The notes: a model not told the origin generated them from the letters alone. A stretch of 52,957 nucleotides of DNA from HLUCCA09 sp038757905 (GCA_038757905.1 JBCDGG010000013.1:1-52957), one strand, 5' to 3'. Shown: positions 24,818 through 33,226, counted from the first letter of the stretch. Translations and numbers: made by a program.

Positions 24818-26029
24818 CTACAGCGCTTTCAAGGTCGCCACGCTCTTTGGCCAGGGGTCCGTGAAGGGCTTGCCGGCTTTCCAGGCGGCGATCTCGCCCT
24901 CGGTGCAAAAGCAGGCCTGCAAAGCCTCGACAAAGGCATCGAGCTCCAGATCGTCGCCGATGACGGTCAGCTGGCAGCGCCGATCGCCAAAGTCCGGATG
25001 CGCCTCCTTGAGCTTGGCGCGCATCGTGTCCTTTTCCCAGTCCGACAGGTTCAAACTGTCGTCCTCCAGCGCGCTGATCTTCCAGTAATTCACGATCTCC
25101 AGGCCGACGCTGCCCCCGGTCTGGTTCCAAAGCAGCATCAGATTGTCGCGCGTCGGCAGCCAGAAGAAGCCTTTGCTGCGATAGATCCCGATCCCAAGGG
25201 CCTTGGTGTAAACATCATAGAGCCGCTGCGGATGAAACGGACGCGGATCGCGCAACACACGATTGCCGATCTTGTAGCTCTCCGGCTGCGCCATGGGCGC
25301 AGAGTTGTTCCGCGCCTCCCATTCCGTCAGTTCCTTTCCGAAGGCCTTGACCCGCCCATAATCGTAGAGCGGCATGGCAAGAACTTTCTCGAGGCTGAGG
25401 TTTCCCCATTGCATCGCTAAAACATCGGCACGGGGGTTCAACGGATGAACGGCTTCGGCAACCTGCTGCAGCACCTCGCGCGGGACCTTGTCGGATTTGC
25501 TGAGCAACAGGCGATTTGCAAACATCACTTGCTCGGCCAGCAGGTTCGCCACGCCGCGCCGCCCGGCTTGCAAGTTGGAGCTGGCAACGGGGTGGATGGC
25601 GCGGCCAAGATCGTGGTCCTGTTGCAGAACGACCGTGTCCACGACCGACAGGAAGCCGTGCAGCCGAAGCTCCGGCAACGCTCGAATTGCCTCCAGCAAT
25701 GGCCAAGGATGGGTGCTGCCGGAGGTCTCGATCAGCAGATGCGTGACCTCTCCGTCAGCGAGCACCTTCCGCACCGCGTCCTGGAACAGGGGCAGCCCCT
25801 CATCGCTGCTGATGCTCCGGCCGGGAATCGACGCGAAATGCGGGCTCGTGCGCGAAATGACCTCGCTGGTGTCGAGCACGGAACCGTCCACATCGAGCGT
25901 GCTCATCTCGTTGACGATGACACCCAGCGTGACGTTCTCCATGTCCTGCGCCTGAACCAGGAGGCTTTGCATCAACGTGGTCTTGCCCGAGCCGAGAAAG
26001 CCGTTCAGGACTGTGGTCGATACGGTCAT
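24818..26029 (-). CDS. CobW/COG0523-family GTPase with CxCC replaced by SxSS
   Basis: This 403-residue G3E-family GTPase belongs to the group of metal-cofactor chaperones. Seen are Walker A GFLGSGKTT (10-18), VIVNEMSTLDVDG in switch/Walker B, IETSGSTHP near 100, a guanine-specificity SKSD (177-180) and the C-terminal CobW_C region. The metal-binding CxCC that normally follows switch I aligns to GRSISSD, with Ser72, Ser74 and Ser75 in place of all three cysteines. Nucleotide-binding residues are intact, so the GTPase should be folded and active, but thiolate metal transfer by the usual route is unlikely. No zinc-regulated transporter genes are adjacent. Confidence 0.88.
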   Translation of the reverse strand: MTVSTTVLNGFLGSGKTTLMQSLLVQAQDMENVTLGVIVNEMSTLDVDGSVLDTSEVISRTSPHFASIPGRSISSDEGLPLFQDAVRKVLADGEVTHLLIETSGSTHPWPLLEAIRALPELRLHGFLSVVDTVVLQQDHDLGRAIHPVASSNLQAGRRGVANLLAEQVMFANRLLLSKSDKVPREVLQQVAEAVHPLNPRADVLAMQWGNLSLEKVLAMPLYDYGRVKAFGKELTEWEARNNSAPMAQPESYKIGNRVLRDPRPFHPQRLYDVYTKALGIGIYRSKGFFWLPTRDNLMLLWNQTGGSVGLEIVNYWKISALEDDSLNLSDWEKDTMRAKLKEAHPDFGDRRCQLTVIGDDLELDAFVEALQACFCTEGEIAAWKAGKPFTDPWPKSVATLKAL

Positions 26030-26060
26030 GCGATCTCTTCCTGCGCCTCGAGCTTGGGAG

Positions 26061-26300
26061 CTAGGTGTTCAGTCCCGGCATCTGGTGGATTGGGTCGACG
26101 ATGAATTTGTCCGGCTCCGAAGTCCAGATCTTGCAGACGTACTCGTAGAGCGTGAGGCCGCAGAGTGTCTTGAGCCGACGGGCGAAGTCGTAGGCATCGA
26201 GGACGTAAGCGAGATACCCGCGCAACGGATCATGGCTGTCGTAGTGGTATCGCTTCACGCTGGCGTCCTTGATTGTCCGGTTCATGCGTTCGACTTGCCC
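26061..26300 (-). pseudogene. IS481-type transposase, C-terminal fragment
   Basis: The reverse strand encodes the last 79 or so residues of an IS481-family integrase-core transposase. It begins GQVERMNRTIKDASVKRYHY (containing the third catalytic acid, Glu in QVER) and ends KIWTSEPDKF followed by DPIHQMPGLNT. Full-length proteins are about 300 residues or more, so the N-terminal DNA-binding part and the first two catalytic Asp residues are missing. Sequence before 26300 is unrelated, marking a rearrangement junction about 160 nt before the large gene at 26464. The fragment cannot be active. Confidence 0.85.
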
Positions 26301-26463
26301 TCTCGCGCCCTGCACGGCTGACCGCTCTGCTCGGAGCTTTCGCCTCCGGCTCGCGCCCCACTGCGGTCGCGCAGGACCGAGCGCTCCCCTCGGCCCTGCT
26401 TTGGCCTAGCAATGCCGCTGCGCCGCAACTACCCTGACCAAAGGGCAGATCGGGGGGCACCGG

Positions 26464-29367
26464 ATGGCATCGTGGCGCGACAATCCAAGGATGGCCGGCT
26501 GGGTGCGCGACTACTACAGGCAAATGGGCTGGGGTGAGGCCAATCTCGACGATCCCACCGGCTTTGCAGAAGCGGGGTCAGAGCTGGAGGCGCGTCGCCG
26601 CAGTGCAGAGACCGCGCTCAAAAATCTCGACGTTGGGGCCCAGCTTCTTCCCGACAACCGGCGCCTGTTTGTCAAACGCAGAAAGGAGATCGCCGGCCGG
26701 ATCCGTGCCGCCTCTGAGATCGACGAGTTCGATCAGATCGACGAGGACATCGGCACCCTTCGGGCCGATCTCGACGGGCAAAACGCGACGGCTGAAGCGA
26801 GGATCAAAGCGCAGGCTGCACTTGAGGCGGCCATCGCCAAGCGCGACGGCATCGCCGCAAAGCTCGACGAAGGCGCCTACAGCTTTCTCGCCAACAGGAT
26901 CGCGACAGCCCGAGCAGCCATCGCCAGCGGCAAGACCGAGGTGGAGTTCGAAGCCGCCGAAAAAGCCGCAAACGATCTTCTGCCCGTGATCGATCAGGCC
27001 AAGACCTACGGCGAGACGTTCTTTGACTGGATGCGCAGCACCGCGGCCTTCATCGAACGTTCGGTCGACGCAGGCGACCAGCCGGACATCATCACCCTGC
27101 GCGATCAGGTCAAGGCGGACGCCGCTGGCCTCTCGGCGGCCGGTCGGTTCGGTGATGCGGGCACCAAGCTGGACGACTTCAAGGCCGATGCCCGGATCGA
27201 CGGCGGCGACTTTGACGCGTCTGCGAAGTTCTACGTCGTGTACGACGAATACCGTAAGACCCATCAAACCATGTGCGAAAAGGTGCTTGCCGCAGGTGGG
27301 CGCGGCCGGATCCGGCAAGCCTCGGGGTACGAGCGGAGTTTCGCAACGGTCAAGGAAGAAGCCTTCAACAAGGGAAACTACGACGCGGCGGCCAAGAAGC
27401 TCCAAGAGTTGATCGATTGGTGCACGCCGCGCCGCAAGGTCGCCAAAAGCCTCTCGCTGATCGACGCCAAACTCAGCCGAGAAGCGAGCTTTCGGACCAA
27501 TGTGCTGAATCCGATGAACGACAAACTCGAAGAAGAGAAGTTCACTTCCGCCAACAACATTCTCGTACGTTTCGCCAGAGGTGAGAATGCTGAAGGCGCC
27601 AACCCCGAATTGGAAAGGCTCGCCGAGCTCAATTTCAGTTACTTGATCGATGGCCGATTGGAGGCTCGCAAGACGGCCTTGGCTGCGCTCTTGGTCGATC
27701 CCGAAAAGACGCAGCTCGATGATGCCTGGAACGCGCATGTACTGGCCGCTGCGGAAAATCCGCCCAACGAGGCGGACATGAAAACGCAAGCGGCCATCAT
27801 TCGAAACCTCTTCAATCTCGAAGGTGCGATCGGCGCTCAGAAGGAAGCCCAGACGATTATCGCGCGCCAGCCGTCCGTGGCGCGCTACAGCTACCTCTCC
27901 GACTTCGCAGCGAGCATGACGGCGAAGAACTTCGCGCAGGCCAAAACGGATATCCAAGCCGCAGTGCCGCTGCTCCGTGACCTCGTCGTCTACCTTTCCA
28001 AGGTCGAGGAGGTCAGAAATATCCGAGACGTGCTGCCTGCCGATCCGGCCGCGTTGCGTGAGGGTCTCAAGACGGCGCTCGACGCGGCAGAGGTAAAGGC
28101 CATGGCCAAGGACCCGTCGGGCGCGACGACCGATCTGAGCAACGTCATTTCGAGCACCGACTATCTGACCATCGCCCAGGAGGTTGCCGACTACAACGCA
28201 CTCCTGGCGCGCGTCGAGAAGGAACAGACGCGCGTGCTGAAACTGCTCGGCACCGGCGGGCCGAAGGGTGCGGTCGAGGACGGGCTCGACGCTGCAAAGA
28301 CCCATGCCACGGGCACCCACAGGTACGATCTGGCCTACGACGCGCTGACCGACCACCTGAAAACCCTCTCGAAGGCCAAAGCCTTCGCCGCGGTACAGCG
28401 CCAGGCCACGGGCGTGAAGGAGGCGCTTCTGCGCGCCACAACGACACCTCCGGAGAGTGAACAAGTCTTCGGCCCCGGCTCCGGACGCGAAGACATGAAA
28501 GCGCAGTTCGACGCTGCGGAGCTTCTGGCGACGAACAGCCGCTTTGACGACGCGACCGCAGCATTCCAGACCTTCCTGACCGATTGCAAAGGGTATTGCG
28601 ATGCAATCGCCACTGCCTTCGAAGCCGCAGACGGCGTAGGCAGCAACGCCGGCCATTCCATCGGACGGCACGGACCGGACATCGACTCGGCGGATCTCAT
28701 CAAACGACTGACAACCGGCCAGGCGCCTGACGGCAAGGAATCGTTCACGTCCGCCTCGTCCAAGTTCAAGGACATTCAGGATTGGGTCGCCGGACGAGAG
28801 ATCGCGGCGGCCGCCGCTCTGAACGCCGGGATCGACATCAACGCCAAAACTGTTTCGCCGCCCTTCGCGGACGATCTCACCGTCAATCCCCCGATCATCG
28901 CGAGCCCGGAACAGAAGGGGTTCATCGTCGAACATGGCAAGGCGATCGACGAGGCGTTTGTCGGCCGCGAACCGAAGACGAAGTACATCAAAGAGTCGGA
29001 CATTGAGGATCCGCCAGGCAGCGGCACCATGAAGAAGATGCAGGTCAACGAGTTCGTCCAGGACAAGACGTACGAGACGTACGAGGAAATGTCCGGCCTG
29101 ACGCGCGCCTACGTGAACTTCATGTTCGAATGCGATCCCATCGACGTCTACAACGACGCCACGGGCGCAACGGAAACGCGCAAGGCGCAGGATGTTGCCG
29201 AGTATGTTGCCTTCTTCCGCGAGAATAAACGCGAGCGTGGCGAGGCCGAGGCGGACCCTCCGACGGTCCCGGGGCGTTGGGTGATGATGCAGCAATATCC
29301 CGTCGTCGATGGCTGGGACGACCTCACGAAATCCTACACAACCGATCCTCCGGATATGATCCCATGA
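26464..29367 (+). CDS. Unrecognised 967-aa helical-repeat protein with distinct C-terminal domain
   Basis: This soluble, Ala/Asp/Lys-rich protein is predicted to be almost entirely helical and has no signal peptide or membrane segment. A degenerate unit of the form F/Y-x-x-A-x-x-x-L recurs: FEAAEKAANDLL, FGDAGTKLDDF, YDAAAKKLQEL, FTSANNILVRF, FAQAKTDIQAA and FDDATAAFQTF. From about residue 725 the character changes to a domain with GHSIGRHGPDID, DGKESFTSASSKF and a Trp-rich end (VPGRWVMMQQYPVVDGWDD). Conserved-looking His731 and His736 would suit an enzyme or toxin domain. The stop overlaps the next gene (ATGA). Its N-terminus may be cut by the transposase junction. Function is unknown; a polymorphic-toxin-like role is speculation. 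Confidence 0.8.
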   Translation: MASWRDNPRMAGWVRDYYRQMGWGEANLDDPTGFAEAGSELEARRRSAETALKNLDVGAQLLPDNRRLFVKRRKEIAGRIRAASEIDEFDQIDEDIGTLRADLDGQNATAEARIKAQAALEAAIAKRDGIAAKLDEGAYSFLANRIATARAAIASGKTEVEFEAAEKAANDLLPVIDQAKTYGETFFDWMRSTAAFIERSVDAGDQPDIITLRDQVKADAAGLSAAGRFGDAGTKLDDFKADARIDGGDFDASAKFYVVYDEYRKTHQTMCEKVLAAGGRGRIRQASGYERSFATVKEEAFNKGNYDAAAKKLQELIDWCTPRRKVAKSLSLIDAKLSREASFRTNVLNPMNDKLEEEKFTSANNILVRFARGENAEGANPELERLAELNFSYLIDGRLEARKTALAALLVDPEKTQLDDAWNAHVLAAAENPPNEADMKTQAAIIRNLFNLEGAIGAQKEAQTIIARQPSVARYSYLSDFAASMTAKNFAQAKTDIQAAVPLLRDLVVYLSKVEEVRNIRDVLPADPAALREGLKTALDAAEVKAMAKDPSGATTDLSNVISSTDYLTIAQEVADYNALLARVEKEQTRVLKLLGTGGPKGAVEDGLDAAKTHATGTHRYDLAYDALTDHLKTLSKAKAFAAVQRQATGVKEALLRATTTPPESEQVFGPGSGREDMKAQFDAAELLATNSRFDDATAAFQTFLTDCKGYCDAIATAFEAADGVGSNAGHSIGRHGPDIDSADLIKRLTTGQAPDGKESFTSASSKFKDIQDWVAGREIAAAAALNAGIDINAKTVSPPFADDLTVNPPIIASPEQKGFIVEHGKAIDEAFVGREPKTKYIKESDIEDPPGSGTMKKMQVNEFVQDKTYETYEEMSGLTRAYVNFMFECDPIDVYNDATGATETRKAQDVAEYVAFFRENKRERGEAEADPPTVPGRWVMMQQYPVVDGWDDLTKSYTTDPPDMIP

Positions 29368-29750
29368 AACTGAGCCTCGAAGTCATCAAGAGCTACACGC
29401 GCAACCTGACCATGGGCCGCGGTGCAAGCGCGCCGGATCCCATGTCCGACCTCTCCCAGTTCAACGCCGATGCAGCGACGATGGCGCGCGAAGCGGCCAT
29501 CGCTGGCGATCTGGTTTGGCTGAAGATCGCCCTCGACGCGCTCATCGCCAATCCCGATGGCCGCATTGGCCAGTTTGCCGGCCAGCAATACCCGTTCAAT
29601 GAGCCCGATCTCGTCCGTCTCTTCTCCCATGCCTATCACCGGATCTGGCCGGGCGACACGCTGAGCGCCCCCGGGGATGAAGCCGATGTCACCTTTGAGG
29701 TCATGAGCGACGAGGACTGGGCCATCGCCAAGGCACCTCTCGGTTCGTAA
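29364..29750 (+). CDS. Unrecognised 128-aa protein coupled to the 967-aa protein
   Basis: The ATG overlaps the upstream stop (ATGA), so it is made together with the large protein. The sequence is acidic and soluble: MKLSLEVIKSYTRNLTMGRG, then a helical part (DLVWLKIALDALIANPDGR), and an aromatic segment LVRLFSHAYHRIWPGD. No cysteines, signal peptide or membrane helix are present. No family is recognised. A small gene translationally coupled behind a large multi-domain protein is the usual place for an immunity protein or dedicated partner, but nothing in the sequence proves this. Confidence 0.78.
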   Translation: MKLSLEVIKSYTRNLTMGRGASAPDPMSDLSQFNADAATMAREAAIAGDLVWLKIALDALIANPDGRIGQFAGQQYPFNEPDLVRLFSHAYHRIWPGDTLSAPGDEADVTFEVMSDEDWAIAKAPLGS

Positions 29751-29777
29751 CGGTGTTTGGATGAGGGAAGACAGACA

Positions 29778-30230
29778 ATGCCGCTGACAGACGTGCAGAT
29801 CCGGTTTCTGAATCTCTACCTTGGGTTGGAGACCGACGAACCCACAGAGGCGTCTGACAATCCTCTGGAGATATGGCAGAGCGCAAAGGACTCCACGGAT
29901 CCCTCGATCTCAGCGCTTCAGGCCACCCTGAAAGGGTATGACGATCCGATCCTGTCCCGCATTGCCGAGTACGGGCTGAACGGGATCACCGACGGCAATC
30001 AAGTGGCCCTTGCCAAAGCGATGAGGGAGTTCAACGCCGCTCCCGCAGGCGACCGCGCGAGTCAGGCCAAGGCGCTGGCCGGTCAGGCAGACGCCTATCG
30101 CACGTTCCTCGAAACGGACCCGAGGATTGCCCTGTGCGAGCAAAACCCCTTCAATGTCAGCGTGCCTCTGAATGCCACTCTCGGCCGCGCGCTGAGCAGG
30201 ATCATCGAGATCGCAGCCCGCCAGAGCTGA
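29778..30230 (+). CDS. Unrecognised 150-aa protein, third gene of the island
   Basis: A mostly helical protein starts PLTDVQIRFLNLYLGLETDE and ends with DPRIALCEQNPF, then PLNATLGRALSRIIEIAARQ. The ATG at 29778 follows GAGGGAAGACAGACA and is preferred over an upstream TTG. It lies 27 nt after the 128-aa gene and is probably co-transcribed. Similar N-terminal LTD-x-Q-x-x-FL and C-terminal ENPF-type segments occur, as I recall, in large helical-repeat proteins of proteobacteria, so this may be a stand-alone version of a module related to the 967-aa protein. Function is unknown. Confidence 0.75.
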   Translation: MPLTDVQIRFLNLYLGLETDEPTEASDNPLEIWQSAKDSTDPSISALQATLKGYDDPILSRIAEYGLNGITDGNQVALAKAMREFNAAPAGDRASQAKALAGQADAYRTFLETDPRIALCEQNPFNVSVPLNATLGRALSRIIEIAARQS

Positions 30231-30361
30231 CCTGTCTAAGGTTGGCGAGAGCCTGCCTTGCCCCGCTCAATGGCCCTGTTGCTCGATTGGTCTGAGCGAT
30301 TCATTGCGTGAATCCAACGTGATCGCTGGAAGGCACGCGCAGTGGGGCCCCTGCGCAGCAC

Positions 30362-30540
30362 AAGACCACGACCTGGTCGGCTTGCAATGAGGCACCGCGG
30401 CGGCGCGGTTCGCTGACGGTGAGGTTTGATCCCGACATCGTGGGGAGACCGCCCCCGAATGGGCAGCCTGGCCGGCTTCTGAGCTTCAGCGATGCCGCGC
30501 TTCGGACCTGTCCAACCCTGAAGGGGCTCCTTGGGAGGCC
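30362..30540 (+). pseudogene. IS5-type transposase, N-terminal fragment
   Basis: The forward frame from 30362 reads KTTTWSACNEAPRRRGSL, then FDPDIVG, QPGRLLSFSDAALRTC and LKGLLGRPL. This is the N-terminal pattern of IS5-group transposases (typically YNEAL-RRGSL-FDP, RGR-FSDAAIQTCL, LKVLFGMALRQT). It has lost its start, carries many substitutions, and stops matching just before the LysR gene end at 30543. Only about 60 residues of a protein normally over 300 residues long remain. With the IS481 fragment it brackets the three-gene island. Confidence 0.7.
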
Positions 30541-30542
30541 GC

Positions 30543-31472
30543 TCAACCGAAGGACGAGTGAGATGTTGCAAAATCGAAACCGTCCAGATCGGCCAGGTAG
30601 GCATCGAAGAAGTCGGTAAACGTGGCCACGAGCGGCGGCAGCGCCTCGTAGGGGGGGTAGTAGAGCGACAGCGCCAGCGGTGACGGTGTCCAGTCCGGCA
30701 GGACCTGGACAAGCGCGCCCGATTTCAGGCTGGCGCTGACGATGAACTCGGGCAGCATGGCCATGCCGGCACCGGAAGCGGCCAGCGCACAGAGGAAGTC
30801 ACCGTTGTTGGCGACAACCGTGCTGCCCGCGGTAAAGGCGCGCTTCATGACGCCCTTTTGCAGACGCCAGGTCTCGGGCTCCTTCCCACTCCCGTAGGAC
30901 AGGCAGGTCTGGCGATCGAGATCGTCGGGGCTCGATGGGTGCCCGTGCAGTTCCAGAAACTGCGGGGAGGCTACGATCAGGCGGGGAACCTCGCAAACCC
31001 GGCGCCAGATCGTGGATTTGTCCGTGGGCGGATCGGACAGGCGGATCGCCAGATCGCAATCCTCCTGGACGATGTCGACCAGCCGGTCCGTCATCCGAAT
31101 GACAAGCTCCACATTGGGATAGGCCAGCCGGAAGCTCTCCACCAAACTCGGCATCAGCCGCTGACCGAAGGACATGGGCGCGTTGATCGCCAGTCGTCCG
31201 CGATGCGGGTGGAACTGACGCTCGAACTCTTCGGCGATCCGGTCGAACTCTTCGATTGCGGGACGATAGCGCGCCGCAAGAACCGCACCCGCCGAGGTCA
31301 GCGAAACCTGACGCGTGGTGCGCAGCAGAAGCTGTTGGCCGATTTCGGATTCCAGCCGCGCGACGATCCGCGTGACGCTGGCCGGGGTCATCCGCAGCGA
31401 CTTGGCCGCCTCCGCGAAGCTTCGCAGAGACGCGACCTCGAGGAAGACGCGGATCGGTTTGATGTCCTGCAC
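30543..31472 (-). CDS. LysR-family regulator of the mhq-like operon
   Basis: This 309-residue LysR protein of the CrgA/AaeR-like subgroup has the HTH SLRSFAEAAKSLRMTPASVT, linker LESEIGQQLLLRTTRQVSLT and an effector domain ending in LPPLVATFTDFFDAYL. It begins with GTG at 31472. It is divergent from the dioxygenase operon across a 112-nt AT-rich gap containing a palindrome and a Fur-like element. The C-terminus abuts the IS5 fragment, but the protein has normal length, so it appears intact. It probably activates the operon in response to an aromatic or quinone-type compound. Confidence 0.92.
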   Translation of the reverse strand: MQDIKPIRVFLEVASLRSFAEAAKSLRMTPASVTRIVARLESEIGQQLLLRTTRQVSLTSAGAVLAARYRPAIEEFDRIAEEFERQFHPHRGRLAINAPMSFGQRLMPSLVESFRLAYPNVELVIRMTDRLVDIVQEDCDLAIRLSDPPTDKSTIWRRVCEVPRLIVASPQFLELHGHPSSPDDLDRQTCLSYGSGKEPETWRLQKGVMKRAFTAGSTVVANNGDFLCALAASGAGMAMLPEFIVSASLKSGALVQVLPDWTPSPLALSLYYPPYEALPPLVATFTDFFDAYLADLDGFDFATSHSSFG

Positions 31473-31477
31473 GGCTG

Positions 31478-31497
31478 ATTATTGCATATGGAGTAAT
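31478..31497. promoter_or_regulatory. Candidate LysR operator before the mhq-like operon
   Basis: ATTATTGCATATGGAGTAAT is an imperfect palindrome (16 of 20 positions symmetric) centred on CATATG, directly next to the LysR GTG start and 87 nt before the dioxygenase ATG. Position and symmetry suit an autoregulatory LysR box. Confidence 0.5.
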
Positions 31498-31510
31498 AGT
31501 AAATGCCGAC

Positions 31511-31530
31511 TCATTATCATTCTCATTCAT
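31511..31530 (-). promoter_or_regulatory. Fur-like box in the mhq-like promoter
   Basis: On the reverse strand the sequence reads GAATGAGAATGATAATGA, three tandem (G/T)AATGA-type hexamers. Its GAGAATGATAAT part equals the first 12 bases of a classical Fur box. It lies 54 nt before the dioxygenase ATG. Control by a Fur/Mur-type regulator would link the operon to iron or manganese. The encoded VOC enzyme is itself predicted to need a metal. Confidence 0.45.
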
Positions 31531-31584
31531 AGAGGGGAAGCTATCTCTTGCCGCAACGACGCGCTTACTCGCCGAGGCAACACG

Positions 31585-32517
31585 ATGGAAAACCAAATCA
31601 AAGGTCTGCATCACGTGACCGCAATGGCGGATGACGCCAACACCAACAATGAATTCTTCACGCAGACGCTCGGCCTGCGCCGGGTGAAGAAGACGGTCAA
31701 CTTCGACGCGCCGGAGGTCTACCACCTCTATTACGGCGACGAGCGGGGCACTCCCGGCTCGATCATGACCTATTTTCCGTTCGGCCGGATGCCGCGCGGC
31801 GAACGGGGCGTGGGCGAGGTGGCGAGGACCGAGTTCGCCGTGCCCAAGGGCTCTCTGGCCTACTGGACAAAACGGCTGGCCGACAAAGGCGTCACCGGGT
31901 TGATGGAAAGCCGCCTTTTCGGCGAGGCCCGGCTGGCTTTCGACGGACCGGACGGCGACGGGCTAGCCCTTGTCGAGGACGAGGTGCGCGGTCGCACCCC
32001 ATGGACCGGCGAGGACGTGCCCGAAGACACGGGCATTCTGGGCTTTCGCGGCGCGCGTTTCAGCCTGCGCGACGGCGCGGCCACCGGCGAATTGCTGCGC
32101 TTCATGGGCTACCGGAAGAGCGACAGCGCCGACGGTATCAGCCGCTATGTGATCGAGGGCGGCAACGCGGCCGATGTCATCGACATCGAAGAATGGCCGC
32201 ACGGCTCGGTCGCCGGACAAGGGGCCGGATCGGTTCACCACATCGCGTTCGCCGTTGAAGACCGCGCCACCCAGTTGGAGGTGCGCAAGGCGCTGATGGA
32301 TACGGGCTATCAGGTCACGCCGGTGATCGACCGGGATTATTTCTGGGCGATCTATTTCCGGACGCCCGGCGGGGTGCTGTTCGAGGTCGCCACCAACGAA
32401 CCGGGCTTCGACCGGGACGAGGAGACCGCTCATCTCGGCGAGGCGCTGAAGCTGCCCGGCCGCTACGAGCCCCATCGCGCAAAGATCGAAGCGCTCTTGC
32501 CACCGATCCCGGCCTAA
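31585..32517 (+). CDS. Ring-cleaving dioxygenase of the VOC/glyoxalase superfamily (MhqO/MhqA-like)
   Basis: This 310-residue two-domain VOC enzyme cleaves hydroquinone- or catechol-type rings in its characterised relatives. The metal-binding facial triad is visible as His in KGLHHVTAMADD, His in GSVHHIAFAVED and Glu in GVLFEVATNEPGF. The ATG at 31585 begins the protein directly before the first strand; upstream in-frame codons lie in promoter DNA. It is first in an operon of six genes, followed after 12 nt by an MhqD-like esterase. The same gene pairing occurs in Bacillus mhq operons that respond to quinones. Confidence 0.9.
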   Translation: MENQIKGLHHVTAMADDANTNNEFFTQTLGLRRVKKTVNFDAPEVYHLYYGDERGTPGSIMTYFPFGRMPRGERGVGEVARTEFAVPKGSLAYWTKRLADKGVTGLMESRLFGEARLAFDGPDGDGLALVEDEVRGRTPWTGEDVPEDTGILGFRGARFSLRDGAATGELLRFMGYRKSDSADGISRYVIEGGNAADVIDIEEWPHGSVAGQGAGSVHHIAFAVEDRATQLEVRKALMDTGYQVTPVIDRDYFWAIYFRTPGGVLFEVATNEPGFDRDEETAHLGEALKLPGRYEPHRAKIEALLPPIPA

Positions 32518-32529
32518 GGAGACGCCATC

Positions 32530-33156
32530 ATGAGCCTGCAGACCTATCATGCGCGCACCCATACGGGCGGCGCCGGCGCCCCGCTCGTGTTCGCCTTTCA
32601 CGGCACAGGCGGCGATGAAGACCAGTTCTTCGATCTGACGCGCCGATTGCTCCCCGATGCCAGCGTGGTGTCGCCGCGCGGCGATGTGAGCGAGAGGGGG
32701 GCGGCGCGGTTCTTTCGCCGCACGGCCGAAGGCGTCTACGACATGGCCGATCTTGCCGCGCGGACCGAGACCATGGCCGCGTTCGTCGAGACGAAGAAGG
32801 CCGCTCACCCGGGCAGCCCGGTCTTTGGGTTCGGCTACTCGAACGGCGCCAATATCTTGGCTTCGGTCATGATGGTGCGGCCCGATCTGTTCGATCGCGT
32901 CGGGCTTCTGCACCCGCTGATCCCGTGGCAGCCAGCCGCCGTGCCTGCTCTCGCCGGGCGCGATGTTCTGGTCACGGCGGGCCTGCGCGATCCGATCTGC
33001 CCATGGCCGCTGAGCCAGAGACTGATCGACTGGGCCAAGTCTCAGGGCGCCCGCCTTGCGACCGAGATCCATGACGGCGGTCACGAGATCCGGCCCGAAG
33101 AGATCGCTGCACTGGCAGGGCTGTTCCAAGAGCGTGCCGACGAGCACGCCGCGTGA
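32530..33156 (+). CDS. Alpha/beta hydrolase, carboxylesterase (MhqD-like)
   Basis: This 208-residue phospholipase/carboxylesterase-type hydrolase has an oxyanion-forming FHGTGGDEDQF, nucleophile elbow GFGYSNGAN (Ser), acid Asp in TAGLRDPICP and catalytic His in DGGHEIRPEE. Relatives next to MhqO-type dioxygenases are implicated in detoxifying quinone-derived compounds; their exact substrate is not known. It has the ribosome site AAGGAGACGCC and lies 12 nt after the dioxygenase. Confidence 0.92.
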   Translation: MSLQTYHARTHTGGAGAPLVFAFHGTGGDEDQFFDLTRRLLPDASVVSPRGDVSERGAARFFRRTAEGVYDMADLAARTETMAAFVETKKAAHPGSPVFGFGYSNGANILASVMMVRPDLFDRVGLLHPLIPWQPAAVPALAGRDVLVTAGLRDPICPWPLSQRLIDWAKSQGARLATEIHDGGHEIRPEEIAALAGLFQERADEHAA

Positions 33157-33226
33157 CGGCGCCCGACCCGCACCCACAAACCCAGAGCCGAGCCCTGGCC
33201 TCAGCCGCCCCTTAAGGAGACCCTCC

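Noticed and set aside
26578..29295. Reverse-strand open frame of 905 codons opposite the 967-aa gene
   Set aside because: Arg/Leu/Val-rich product with no motif or binding site. The forward gene has coupled downstream genes, a coherent helical composition and a better start.
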